A stretch of 45,109 bases of DNA, from contig JAGWVA010000032.1 in assembly GCA_028875855.1 (NCBI GenBank), positions 1 to 45,109 on the forward strand, given 5' to 3'. A program made the position numbers and the translations under genes. Of this stretch, positions 34,431 to 42,524 are shown piece by piece; positions within the stretch are counted from its first letter, which is position 1, and each line of letters starts with the position of its first letter. The DNA is from Paracoccaceae bacterium (lineage in GTDB: Bacteria; Pseudomonadota; Alphaproteobacteria; Rhodobacterales; Rhodobacteraceae). Below the pieces are notes generated by a model, which searched no databases, was not told the origin of the DNA, and was given only the letters and a program-made list of their open reading frames with translations.

Positions 34431-35612
34431 ATGACTGAGTCGTGGGATGTGGTTATCGTGGGGGGCGCGGTCATGGGCGCGTCCTCCGCCTATTGGCTGA
34501 CGCGGCTCTCGCCCGGCCTGCGGGTGCTGGTGGTCGAGATGGACCCGACCTATGCGCGCTCGGCCACGGCGCTGTCCGTCGCCTCGGTGCGCCAGCAGTT
34601 CTCCAACCCGGTGAACGTTGCCGTCTCGCGCTTCGGCGTGGCCTTTATCCGCGATTTTCAGCAGGCGCTTGGCCATGACGTCGGGATCGCGTCGCTGGGG
34701 CTGAAGGAAAACGGCTACCTGTTCCTGACGGGAGACGCATCCGGCCGCGCGCGGCTGGAGCGTCTGGCCGCCATGCAGCGGGACGAGGGGGCGGCGACCG
34801 AGGTGCTGACGCCCGAACAGATCACCGCGCGGTTTCCCTGGCTCTCGGTCGAGGACGTGACCGCGGGCGCATTCGGACCACGCGACGAAGGCTGGTTCGA
34901 TAACATGGGGCTTCTCAATGGGTTCCGGGCCGCAGCTCGTGCACAGGGGGCCGAATTCTTGAAGGACCGCGTGACGGGGTTGGAAAAACAGGCCGGGCGC
35001 GTGACCGGAGTGACACTGGCCTCCGGGCGGCGGGTCTCGGCGGGCGCCGTGATCAACGCAGCCGGCACGCGCGGCGCCGAGGTCATGCGGATGCTGGGTG
35101 AGCATCTTCCTGTAGAGCCCCGCAAACGCACGGTTTTCCTGATCGACGCGCCGAATGCGCGCCATCCCGACGGCCCGCTTCTGATCGACCATACCGGCTT
35201 TTACATGCGCCCCGAGCATGGCCAATGGATCATCGCCACGGTTCCGAACGATGACGCCGCCGTGGACCCCGAGGATTTCACGCCGGATGCCGATCAGTTC
35301 GACGAGATCATCTGGCCCTTGGTCTATGCGCGCGCGCCGGGCTTCGATGCGGTGAAGGTGCAACGCTACTGGGTCGGCCATTACGATTACAACACGCTGG
35401 ACCAGAACGCCGTCGTCGGCCGTTGGCCAGGGTTCGAGAACCTGTATCTGCTCAACGGATTCTCGGGGCACGGGCTTCAGCAATCACCGGCCATGGGGCG
35501 TGGCATTGCCGAGTTGATCCTGCACGGCGCGTATCAAAGCCTTGATCTGGGGGCGCTCGGGGCGGAACGCCTGATGACCAACACGCCGTTCCTGGAAGAG
35601 GCGATCGTTTGA
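34431..35612 (+). CDS. FAD-dependent oxidoreductase, DAO/FOXRED1-like
   Basis: 393-residue flavoprotein. The N-terminal dinucleotide motif is VVIVGGAVMGASSAYWLTRL (about 7-26), followed by the acidic residue in VVEMD. Family marks are ATALSVASVRQQFSNPVNV, GLKENGYLFLTGD, and near the C-terminus YLLNGFSGHGLQQSPAMGRG. The closest pattern is the group of sarcosine/dimethylglycine-type amine oxidoreductases that includes FOXRED1. It may oxidise an N-methylated amino acid, but the substrate is unknown. A strong SD GGAGGAA precedes the ATG. The last codons lie inside a 23-bp tandem duplication. Confidence 0.88.
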   Translation: MTESWDVVIVGGAVMGASSAYWLTRLSPGLRVLVVEMDPTYARSATALSVASVRQQFSNPVNVAVSRFGVAFIRDFQQALGHDVGIASLGLKENGYLFLTGDASGRARLERLAAMQRDEGAATEVLTPEQITARFPWLSVEDVTAGAFGPRDEGWFDNMGLLNGFRAAARAQGAEFLKDRVTGLEKQAGRVTGVTLASGRRVSAGAVINAAGTRGAEVMRMLGEHLPVEPRKRTVFLIDAPNARHPDGPLLIDHTGFYMRPEHGQWIIATVPNDDAAVDPEDFTPDADQFDEIIWPLVYARAPGFDAVKVQRYWVGHYDYNTLDQNAVVGRWPGFENLYLLNGFSGHGLQQSPAMGRGIAELILHGAYQSLDLGALGAERLMTNTPFLEEAIV

Positions 35613-35649
35613 GATCAAGGGATTGCATCGTTTGAGATCAAGGGATTGC
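35604..35649 (+). repeat. Perfect 23-bp tandem duplication across a stop codon
   Basis: The unit at 35604-35626 is repeated exactly at 35627-35649. It begins with ATCGTTTGA, so the first copy contains the last two codons and the stop of the FAD oxidoreductase; the second copy is non-coding. Deletion or extra duplication of a unit would keep the protein end unchanged, because each copy carries the same stop. Confidence 0.95.
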
Positions 35650-35684
35650 AGGGGATAGCGCAACCAACGCCGTTCGCAGATCCC

Positions 35685-35739
35685 CGTTCCGGCTGATCGG
35701 TATATATTACATAATATTGATTATACGATAAACGGAACG
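35685..35739. repeat. AT-rich interrupted inverted repeat
   Basis: The arms CGTTCCG (35685-35691) and CGGAACG (35733-35739) flank a segment with about 30 bases of nearly pure A+T. A second inner pair, ATCGGTATA near 35695-35703 and TATACGAT near 35722-35729, extends the symmetry with one extra base in the left arm. The centre, about 18 nt, is all but AT only. It lies between convergent genes, so it is not a promoter of either. It could be a remnant of a small mobile element, a protein-binding site or a hairpin. Confidence 0.6.
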
Positions 35740-35769
35740 CCTCGAATGGGTGCCCCCGTGCTACGGATG

Positions 35770-36918
35770 CTAGGCCGTGAGCTTGCCCAGAACAGACCGC
35801 GCCGCACGAAGCCCCGGCGGCTCTCCCCCGCGGCCGAGCCGGTCCATGCAGCTGTCCATCGCGGCCAGTTGAGCCTCACGCCCCGGTCCCGGTTGCAGGA
35901 TCTTCACCACCTCGGGCGCGATCTTTTCCGGCCGGCAATCATGGCCCAGAAGCTCGGGCACGGTGCGCGTGTCGGTCACGAGGTTCACCAGCGTGACCGT
36001 ATTCACCTTCGCCAGCCGCCAGATGATGAAGCGCGACACGGGGTTGAAATCATAGGCCACGACCATCGGCACACGGTTTGCCGCAAGCTCCAGCGACACC
36101 GTCCCCGAGGCTGCGAGTGCACCGTCCGCCGCGCGGAACGCCGCGCGCTTGGCCGCCGCGTCGGCAAGAACGACCGGCTGACCCGGCCAGTCCTTCACCA
36201 TCCCGGTCACCATCTCCGCCACGCCCCGCACCGTCGGCACAACGACCCGGATGTCGGGGCGCGCCGCGATCACCTCGCGCAGCGCCGCCCCGAAGCGCGG
36301 GCCAAGGCGACCGACCTCGCCGCGCCGCGATCCGGGCAGCACCAGCAGCAGCGGCGCATCGGTCGGAATGCCCTGCGCCTGCCGGAAGGCCGCGGCCTCG
36401 GCCGGGCTTGCGAGCGCCTCGCCCACAACGGGATGGCCGACAAAATCGCAGGTCATGCCCGCGGCTTCCATGTAGGGCGGCTCGAACGGCAAGAGCGCCA
36501 GCACATGATCGATGACCTTCGCCATCTTGGCCGCCCTTCCCGGCCGCCACGCCCAGACCGAGGGCGCGACGTAATGGATCGTCCGGAGGCCCGGCCGTTC
36601 GGCGCGGGCGCGATGGGCGACGCGCAGGCAGAAATCCGGGCTGTCGATGGTGATCAGCGCGGCGGGATCTTCGGCCACGACCGCCTCGGCCGTCTGGATC
36701 ATGCGCCGCCGCAGGGCGCGGTATTTCGGAAGCACCTCGGCCAGCCCCATGACGGATAGCTCTTCCATCGGGAAAAGGCTTCTCAGCCCCTCGGCCTCCA
36801 TCAGCGGGCCGCCGACGCCGGCAAAGCTGACGTCCGGCACAAGCGTCCTCAACCCCGCCATCAGCGCGGCCCCCAACCGGTCGCCCGAAGGCTCTCCGGC
36901 GATGAGGAACAGCTTCAT
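35770..36918 (-). CDS. lpxB: Lipid-A-disaccharide synthase
   Basis: 382-residue glycosyltransferase that joins 2,3-diacylglucosamine-1-phosphate with UDP-2,3-diacylglucosamine to form the lipid A disaccharide, at the inner face of the inner membrane. Family marks are FLIAGEPSGDRLGAALM (about 4-20), GVGGPLMEAEGL, SVMGLAEVLPKY, TIDSPDFCLRVA, HYVAPSVWAWRPGRAAK and LPFEPPYM. Last gene of the envelope cluster; its ATG overlaps the lpxI stop (ATGA). Confidence 0.97.
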   Translation of the reverse strand: MKLFLIAGEPSGDRLGAALMAGLRTLVPDVSFAGVGGPLMEAEGLRSLFPMEELSVMGLAEVLPKYRALRRRMIQTAEAVVAEDPAALITIDSPDFCLRVAHRARAERPGLRTIHYVAPSVWAWRPGRAAKMAKVIDHVLALLPFEPPYMEAAGMTCDFVGHPVVGEALASPAEAAAFRQAQGIPTDAPLLLVLPGSRRGEVGRLGPRFGAALREVIAARPDIRVVVPTVRGVAEMVTGMVKDWPGQPVVLADAAAKRAAFRAADGALAASGTVSLELAANRVPMVVAYDFNPVSRFIIWRLAKVNTVTLVNLVTDTRTVPELLGHDCRPEKIAPEVVKILQPGPGREAQLAAMDSCMDRLGRGGEPPGLRAARSVLGKLTA

Positions 36919-37742
36919 GGCTCGCGCGCCCAGAGGAACAGGCCCAGCCGGTCGGCCTCGGCGATCATTGCGGCGCGGTCGAGCATCAGGACACCGCCCG
37001 CCTCGAAGGCGATCCCGGCAAGGCCAGCGGCGGCGGCCGCCTCGACCGTGCGGGGCCCGAGCGTCGGCAGGTCGATGCGACGGTCCTGCCCGGGCTTCGG
37101 AGCCTTGCAGAAGACGCCGCGCCCCTTCGCGGGATCGGGCCGCAGCGCCGGCTCCATCGCCGCCACCCCGCGCAGCAGCGCATCCGTGCCGGGCAGCGCC
37201 TCTACGCCGAGGCAGAGCCCCTGCGCCACCACGACCCCCTGCCCCAGATCGAGCGCCCCAAGCGCCGCGAGGATCTCTGCGCCCCGCGCGGCGTCCTTCT
37301 GATCGGCCCGCGTCGGCTCGACGGCGCCCAGAACGCCCGCACCCGGCACGAGGTCGGGCGCCACGTCCGCGACGCCCACGACCCGGAGCCCGGCATCCTC
37401 GAAAAGCGCGATCACGGCGCGCAAAAGCCCGTCGTCGCCCTGTTGCAGCATCGGCAGGATGCGTGGCACCAACGCAGCCGTCTCGGGGTCGAAAAGCGAC
37501 GGATCAAGCCGGGGACGGCGCACGGCACCGGCAAAGACGACCTCTTCAACGCCTTGATCCAGAAGGGATTTCAGGAAGGGCGCAAGGCGTTCGACTCGGA
37601 AATACAGATCCGGCGCGATGCCTTCGACCGTGTAGCCTTCGACCCCGGCGACCAGCGCCCTGCGCCCCGCGGAGGCCAGGGCCGTGGCAAGATGGGCGGG
37701 CAAGGCCCCCGTTCCCGCGATGATGGCAACCGGCGCGGTCAT
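36915..37742 (-). CDS. lpxI: UDP-2,3-diacylglucosamine diphosphatase LpxI
   Basis: 275 residues, the LpxI (DUF1009) alternative to LpxH for making 2,3-diacylglucosamine-1-phosphate. The N-terminus has IIAGTGALPAHLATAL. The C-terminal catalytic region has KPGQDRRIDLPTLGPRTVE with the conserved Asp, then GLAGIAFEAGGVLMLDR. LpxI is the typical form in alphaproteobacteria. It overlaps lpxA upstream and lpxB downstream by ATGA each, so the three lipid A genes are tightly coupled. Confidence 0.95.
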   Translation of the reverse strand: MTAPVAIIAGTGALPAHLATALASAGRRALVAGVEGYTVEGIAPDLYFRVERLAPFLKSLLDQGVEEVVFAGAVRRPRLDPSLFDPETAALVPRILPMLQQGDDGLLRAVIALFEDAGLRVVGVADVAPDLVPGAGVLGAVEPTRADQKDAARGAEILAALGALDLGQGVVVAQGLCLGVEALPGTDALLRGVAAMEPALRPDPAKGRGVFCKAPKPGQDRRIDLPTLGPRTVEAAAAAGLAGIAFEAGGVLMLDRAAMIAEADRLGLFLWAREP

Positions 37743-38536
37743 TTCGGGGTCAGGAACGAACGGTCGGAGTTCGACAGGATGAAGTCGGTCACTTCGCGCA
37801 CGTAGGTGCTTTCCGTCTCGTCGGCCAGACGGCGGGCGCGGTCGAGGAAAGCCCCCTCGCCCTGCGCGAGCATCTGGTAGGCGGCCCGCAGCGCGGTGAT
37901 GTCCGACCGCTCGACCCCGCGCCGCTTCAGGCCCACGAGGTTCAACCCGTCAAGCTCGCCGCGCGGACCTTGCACGAGGCCGAAGGGAATGACGTCGTTC
38001 GTCACCATCGTGATCGCGCCGATGATCGCGCCGTGACCGACGCGGACGAACTGGTGTATGCCCGACAGGCCGCCGATGATGACGTCGTCCTCGATCAGGC
38101 AATGTCCGGCGATGGCGACCTGATTGGCCAGCACGATCCGGCTGCCAAGCTGGGCGTCATGGCCGACATGGGCGCCGGTCATCAGAAGGTTGTCGTCGCC
38201 GATCCGGGTGACGCCGCCGCCGCCTTCGGTCCCGGTGTTCAGCGTTGCGCCCTCGCGGATACGGTTGCGCTTGCCCACGACAAGCCGCGTGCGTTCGCCC
38301 TTGAACTTGAGGTCCTGCGGCACCTCGCCCACGCAGGCGAAGGGCCAGATCACGGTGCCCTCGCCCACCTCTGTCCAGCCGGTGACGACGGCATGGGATT
38401 TCAGCTCGACCCCGGGGCCAAGCGTCACTTCGGGGCCGACGATGGAAAACGGCCCGATCACGCAGCCGGGGCCGATGCTGGCCCCCGCCTCGACCACGGC
38501 CGAGGGATGAATGCGGGCGCTCGGATCAACGCCCAT
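37739..38536 (-). CDS. lpxA: UDP-N-acetylglucosamine acyltransferase LpxA
   Basis: 265-residue trimeric acyltransferase that starts lipid A synthesis by adding a 3-hydroxyacyl chain from ACP to UDP-GlcNAc. Left-handed beta-helix hexapeptide repeats run from IHPSAVVEAGASIGPGCVIG through about residue 190. The catalytic His is in LMTGAHVGHDAQLG. The C-terminal helical part follows. Starts 3 bp after the fabZ stop. Confidence 0.97.
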   Translation of the reverse strand: MGVDPSARIHPSAVVEAGASIGPGCVIGPFSIVGPEVTLGPGVELKSHAVVTGWTEVGEGTVIWPFACVGEVPQDLKFKGERTRLVVGKRNRIREGATLNTGTEGGGGVTRIGDDNLLMTGAHVGHDAQLGSRIVLANQVAIAGHCLIEDDVIIGGLSGIHQFVRVGHGAIIGAITMVTNDVIPFGLVQGPRGELDGLNLVGLKRRGVERSDITALRAAYQMLAQGEGAFLDRARRLADETESTYVREVTDFILSNSDRSFLTPK

Positions 38537-38539
38537 GGG

Positions 38540-39031
38540 TCAGGATTTCCGCAGGTCGATCATCGCGGTGAATTCGGCCTCGCAGGCCAGTTCACCGTCA
38601 ACCGTCGTCTGGCCGAGGAATTTCCACACGCGTCCGCCGCCGCGCTTCACCGTGACCAGCATCTCCATCACGTCGCCGGGCACCACCTTGCGGCGGAACT
38701 TGCAGCCATCGATGTTCATGAAATAGACCAGCGGGTCCTTGTCCACCAGATCGAGCGTCAGGCTCACCAGAACGGCCGAGGTCTGCGCCATCGCCTCGAC
38801 GATGGTGACGCCCGGCATGATCGGCACACCGGGGAAATGGCCCTGAAACTGCGGTTCGTTAAAGGTGATGTTCTTGATCCCCAAGGCCGAGATGCCGGGG
38901 CGGATGTCGCGCACCTTGTCGATCAGCAGGAACGGGTAGCGGTGCGGAATGCACCGGCAGATGAGCGCGTGATCGGCTTCCAGCACGGCCCCCGTGGCGT
39001 CGGTCGGCACGGTAGCGGAATCTTGCGTCAT
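38540..39031 (-). CDS. fabZ: 3-Hydroxyacyl-ACP dehydratase FabZ
   Basis: 163-residue hot-dog fold enzyme that dehydrates 3-hydroxyacyl-ACP in fatty acid elongation. It competes with LpxA for the same substrate, which explains its place in this cluster. The catalytic His is in [14 protein letters not shown] and the catalytic Glu in IVEAMAQ. Start chosen at the ATG at 39031; the upstream extension in the same frame is not conserved. skp lies 83 bp upstream; an lpxD gene, often found between skp and fabZ, is absent. Confidence 0.96.
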   Translation of the reverse strand: MTQDSATVPTDATGAVLEADHALICRCIPHRYPFLLIDKVRDIRPGISALGIKNITFNEPQFQGHFPGVPIMPGVTIVEAMAQTSAVLVSLTLDLVDKDPLVYFMNIDGCKFRRKVVPGDVMEMLVTVKRGGGRVWKFLGQTTVDGELACEAEFTAMIDLRKS

Positions 39032-39114
39032 GCTGGTCTCCTTCACTGGGCGGGTCGCAGACTGACTAGCAACTTGCCCCAAAGCTGGCAAGTTGGCGCG
39101 GCAGGCGGTCGGGG

Positions 39115-39825
39115 CTAATTTCCCGTATTGCCCGCCGGTTGCGGCACAGGTGCCGCCTTTTGCCCACCCTGGGGCGCAGTCGTGCCGCCGCCCGTCGTGT
39201 CGCCCGGCGTCTCAGGCGTCGCAGCCGGCTTCGATCCATCCCCGATCTTTGCATCGATCGCGCGGATCGCACGGTCCGTCACGTCGATGCCGTGATAGGA
39301 CAGAAAGACCGTCTGCCGGTTCAGGATCGCCACCGCCCCAAGTTCCCGCATGACAGAACCGAGGATCGGCACCACCCGTTGCAGGAACTTGTCCCGCTCG
39401 GACTGGCGCGCGTCTTCAAGCTCGCGGGTCTTGGTCTCGCGCGCCGTGCGGATCGCCTGCACCTTGGCGTCGAAGGCATCGGCGAGCTTGCGAAAATCCT
39501 CGGGCGACAGCGTCGCGCGCTTGGCGGTCAGGTCCTTTTCTTCTTGCGACAGCTGCGCCTCGATCCTGCGGTTCTCGGCCGCCAGCGCCTTTGCCTTGTC
39601 GGCATAGACCTGCTCGATCCGCTTGCCATAGGCGGATTCGGCAAAGAGCTTGTCGATGTCGATGGTCAGGATCGGGCTGGGGATGGTGACATCCCTGGGC
39701 GCCGACAGGGCCTTGGGCGCGCTTGACGCGGGCGGGACGGTGGGCGCGGGCGTCGTCACCTGCGCCACCGCGGGCAGGGCCCCTGCCCCGACCGCGATCA
39801 GCGCTGCCAAGGCCCGGGCCCGCAT
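39115..39825 (-). CDS. skp: OmpH/Skp family periplasmic chaperone
   Basis: 236 residues. A signal peptide covers about 1-21 (AGALPAVAQ). After a Pro/Ala-rich linker comes the OmpH region with [18 protein letters not shown] (about 52-69), a long charged coiled-coil (about 70-145) and a conserved end near [17 protein letters not shown]. The C-terminal tail (about 190-236) is Gly/Pro/Thr-rich and of low complexity. Skp holds unfolded outer-membrane proteins on the way to BamA. The ATG shares one base with the bamA stop (TGATG). Confidence 0.92.
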   Translation of the reverse strand: MRARALAALIAVGAGALPAVAQVTTPAPTVPPASSAPKALSAPRDVTIPSPILTIDIDKLFAESAYGKRIEQVYADKAKALAAENRRIEAQLSQEEKDLTAKRATLSPEDFRKLADAFDAKVQAIRTARETKTRELEDARQSERDKFLQRVVPILGSVMRELGAVAILNRQTVFLSYHGIDVTDRAIRAIDAKIGDGSKPAATPETPGDTTGGGTTAPQGGQKAAPVPQPAGNTGN

Positions 39826-42158
39826 CAGAACCGCGTGGCGATCGAGAAGTTGAAGTTCTGCACCCTGTCGTAGCTCATCTTCTGGACCGGGCGCGAGAAA
39901 TCGAAGCGCAGCGGCCCGATCGCCGTATCCCAGTAGATCGTGAAGCCGATGGCCGAGCGAAGATGGAAGCTGTCATCCACGTTCACGCCATAGGTGTTCT
40001 TCAGACCCCAGACCGAACCCATGTTGAAGAAGACGCCGCCGCTGATCCCGTAGTTGGCCGGAAGCCCCAGCGGGAAGGCCGCCTCGAACCGCGCGGCCGC
40101 GTAATAGTTGCCGCCAAGCGCGTCCTGTCCGGGCACCGTCAGGTCACGCGGACCGACCCCGTTGGGCGAGAACCCGATGATCTTGTCGTTCAGGAAATAG
40201 CGGTCGGCGACCGAATTGTCCTGCCCGCCAAGCGGCGTCATCACGCCGCCTTCCAGCGTCGCGCGCAGGGTGACGGCCTGCCGGGCAAGCTTCGTCTCGG
40301 CCGAGGCAAGCGCGGTGGTCGAGACATAGCGCGTCGAGCCGCCAAAGCCTGCGAGGTCCTGCCCGAACTGCAGGCGATAGAACGTGTCCGGGCTCAGCCC
40401 ATCCTGGTTCGAGTTGAAGCTGTAGGTGTAGCCAAGCGCGCTTGGCGTCGAGGTCTTGCGCTCGGACTTGATGATGGTCGAGGCGGTGGTGTCGATGTTC
40501 GTCAGCGCCTTGCGGGCGATGGAATAGCGCAGCTCCAGCCGGCTCAGGCGGCCGACCGGGAAGGTGATCGCCGGCGACAGGCCGATGTTGGTCAGGTCGT
40601 AATTGGCATAGCTGTGCTTGATGGTCGTGTATTGCGCGTTGAAGCTCAGCGCGACATTGCGGCCATACAGCGCGGGGTTGGTGAACGAGATCGTCGAGTT
40701 GCGGTTCGTCCCGGTCGTGTTGATCGAGGCGGAGACGTGATCCCCGGTTCCCAGGAAGTTGCCTTCCGAGAAGTTGATCGCCACGCCGAAGCCGTCGTTC
40801 ACGCTGTAGGTGCCGCCCAGCGACAGGGTGCCCGTGGGCTGTTCGACCACGTTCACATCGACGATCGCCTGATCGGCGGCGGTCCCCGGCTTGGTCGTGA
40901 CCTGCACGCTCTTGAAGAAGCCAAGCGCCTTGATCCGCGCCTCGGCGGCCTTCAGCGCGCGGGGATTGAGCGGGTCGCCCTCTGCCGCGTCGAACTGCCG
41001 GCGGATCACCGCGTCCTGCGTGGTGGAGTTGCCCTGGATGTCGATGCGCTGGATGAAGATCTTTGGCGCGCGGTCCACCACGAATTCGACGTCCACCGTC
41101 TGGTTGCGGTCGTTGCGGGTGATCTTGGGCGTCACGCGGATGAAGTTCAGCCCCTCGCGCACCGCCTCGTTTTCCATCCGCGTCACGGCGGCATCGACGG
41201 CGGTCGCCGAATAGTCGCCCCCGCGCGAGATGTCCACGCGCGATTCCAGCGGCTTGAGGTTCAGCCCCGGAAGCGTCGAGGTCACCGAGGTCTTGCCAAA
41301 GCTGTATTTCTGCCCTTCCGAGATCGTGAAGGTCATGAAGAACGCGTTGCGCTGCCGGTCGAGCTGCGCCGAGACATCGAGCACGCGGAAATCGAGATAG
41401 CCGCGCGCCTTGTAGAAATCGGTGAGCTGCTTCTTGTCCTCGGCGATCCGGTTCGGGTCGTAGGTGTTGTTGCGGAACAGGAAGTGCAAAAGCCCCGCCT
41501 GTTGCGTGGAAAGCACCTGCCGCAGACGATAATCCGAGAAGTCGTGATTGCCGATGAACGAAATCCGCTGCACCTCGACCGTGTAGCCTTCGTCGATCTT
41601 GAAGACGAGATCGACGCGGTTCTGGCTGCGCGGGATGATCTGCGGCGTGACGATCACGTCATAGCGCTTGCTCTGGCGATAGGCTTCCGTGATCGTCTGG
41701 GCATCGGCCTCGGCCTGCGCGGCCGAATAGACATAGCGCGACTTCGACTTGATGATCTTGGCCAGATCCTCGCTCTTGATGCGCTGATTGCCTTCGAAGT
41801 TGATGACGTTGACGGTCGGGTATTCCTTTACCTCGATCACCAGGGTCGAGCCCTGCGGCGTCAGCGTCACGGTCTGGAAAAGACCGGTGTTCGCGATCCG
41901 CTGGTAGGCCTGGTTCAGATCGGCGTCGCTTACCGGCGTGCCGCGGGGGATCGCCGCATCGCGCACGACCGTCGCGGGCGCAACCGCCTGCGTTCCGACG
42001 ACCTTCACGGTGGTGAATGTGTAGCTTGCGGCAAGTGCGGCCGAGGCTTGCAGCACGATGCTGCCGGCCATCGCCAAGGAAATGCCAAGGCCCGCAGTCC
42101 CGCCGCGGGCCGTCCGCCGCCCCTGCCCCGTCTTTCGGGCGCCGCCGTCGTCCTGCAT
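39825..42158 (-). CDS. bamA: Outer membrane protein assembly factor BamA
   Basis: 777-residue core of the BAM complex, which folds beta-barrel proteins into the outer membrane. An extended N-region with Arg residues precedes the signal-peptide core (about 35-52, ending ASAALA). Five POTRA domains follow (about 55-400), for example VNVINFEGNQRIKSEDLAKI and ISFIGNHDFSDYRLRQVL. The barrel covers about 420-777 and ends in a terminal Phe (FNFSIATRF). The barrel loop region LRSAIGFTIYWDTAIGPLRF is characteristic. Start at the ATG at 42158; an earlier TTG at 42221 overlaps the promoter -35 box and is unlikely. Confidence 0.96.
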   Translation of the reverse strand: MQDDGGARKTGQGRRTARGGTAGLGISLAMAGSIVLQASAALAASYTFTTVKVVGTQAVAPATVVRDAAIPRGTPVSDADLNQAYQRIANTGLFQTVTLTPQGSTLVIEVKEYPTVNVINFEGNQRIKSEDLAKIIKSKSRYVYSAAQAEADAQTITEAYRQSKRYDVIVTPQIIPRSQNRVDLVFKIDEGYTVEVQRISFIGNHDFSDYRLRQVLSTQQAGLLHFLFRNNTYDPNRIAEDKKQLTDFYKARGYLDFRVLDVSAQLDRQRNAFFMTFTISEGQKYSFGKTSVTSTLPGLNLKPLESRVDISRGGDYSATAVDAAVTRMENEAVREGLNFIRVTPKITRNDRNQTVDVEFVVDRAPKIFIQRIDIQGNSTTQDAVIRRQFDAAEGDPLNPRALKAAEARIKALGFFKSVQVTTKPGTAADQAIVDVNVVEQPTGTLSLGGTYSVNDGFGVAINFSEGNFLGTGDHVSASINTTGTNRNSTISFTNPALYGRNVALSFNAQYTTIKHSYANYDLTNIGLSPAITFPVGRLSRLELRYSIARKALTNIDTTASTIIKSERKTSTPSALGYTYSFNSNQDGLSPDTFYRLQFGQDLAGFGGSTRYVSTTALASAETKLARQAVTLRATLEGGVMTPLGGQDNSVADRYFLNDKIIGFSPNGVGPRDLTVPGQDALGGNYYAAARFEAAFPLGLPANYGISGGVFFNMGSVWGLKNTYGVNVDDSFHLRSAIGFTIYWDTAIGPLRFDFSRPVQKMSYDRVQNFNFSIATRF

Positions 42159-42192
42159 TTGTCCCTGCCGTCCGTTAGGAATCCTTACAAAC

Positions 42193-42221
42193 TGACTAGC
42201 GAGTCTGGGGGGGGATGTCAA
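42193..42221 (-). promoter_or_regulatory. Putative sigma70 promoter of bamA with an 8-C spacer tract
   Basis: On the minus strand, TTGACA (42221-42216) and TAGTCA (42198-42193) are separated by exactly 17 bp, giving a perfect -35 and a fair -10. Transcription would start near 42186, about 28 nt before the bamA ATG. The spacer contains eight C in a row (plus-strand G at 42207-42214). Confidence 0.6.
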
Positions 42222-42240
42222 AAGCCCCGACAGGTCCAGA

Positions 42241-42257
42241 GGGGCGCAAGGCGCCCC
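42241..42257. terminator. Hairpin after the small ORF
   Basis: GGGGCGC (42241-42247), AAG, GCGCCCC (42251-42257) form a perfect 7-bp stem with a 3-nt loop between the small ORF and the bamA promoter. On the minus strand the tail is TCTGG, so a partial stop at best. It would separate the rseP transcript from the bamA promoter. Confidence 0.4.
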
Positions 42258-42285
42258 CCGATGCCGGCTGGCGTGTCAGGTCCGG

Positions 42286-42432
42286 TCAGGAAAAGAACGG
42301 CATGGCCTGGGCAAGGAACGACCCGGCCAGCAAAGCCGCGAGAACGGTCCCCAATGCCTTCAGGAAATCCCAGTTCAGCCGAAAGGCCAGCGAGAAGCCA
42401 CCGACCTCGTTCATATGTGCGATGCGTTGCAT
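42286..42432 (-). CDS. 48-residue predicted membrane protein, function unknown
   Basis: A short ORF starting MQRIAHMNEVGGFS with a single hydrophobic stretch near the C-terminus (about residues 23-43) and ending in FLAQAMPFFS. An excellent ribosome-binding site AAGGAG lies 8 nt before the ATG at 42432. The N-terminal half is polar and amphipathic, so an inner-membrane protein with one helix is likely. It is the only gene candidate in the 366 bp between rseP and bamA. I do not recognise a family. It could belong to the dxr-rseP transcript or have its own promoter. Confidence 0.6.
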   Translation of the reverse strand: MQRIAHMNEVGGFSLAFRLNWDFLKALGTVLAALLAGSFLAQAMPFFS

Positions 42433-42524
42433 GAGCCCCACTCCTTTACATCCAACGTCCACAACTTGGGCGCGCAATCTGGCCGAAATGGGGCGAAGTT
42501 GGGGAGTCCTGAGGGCTATGCCCG

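Noticed and set aside
35698-35735. AT-rich segment as a replication origin or a promoter
   Set aside because: I see no DnaA-box cluster and no origin-type gene context, and both flanking genes point towards it, so a promoter would have no gene to serve.
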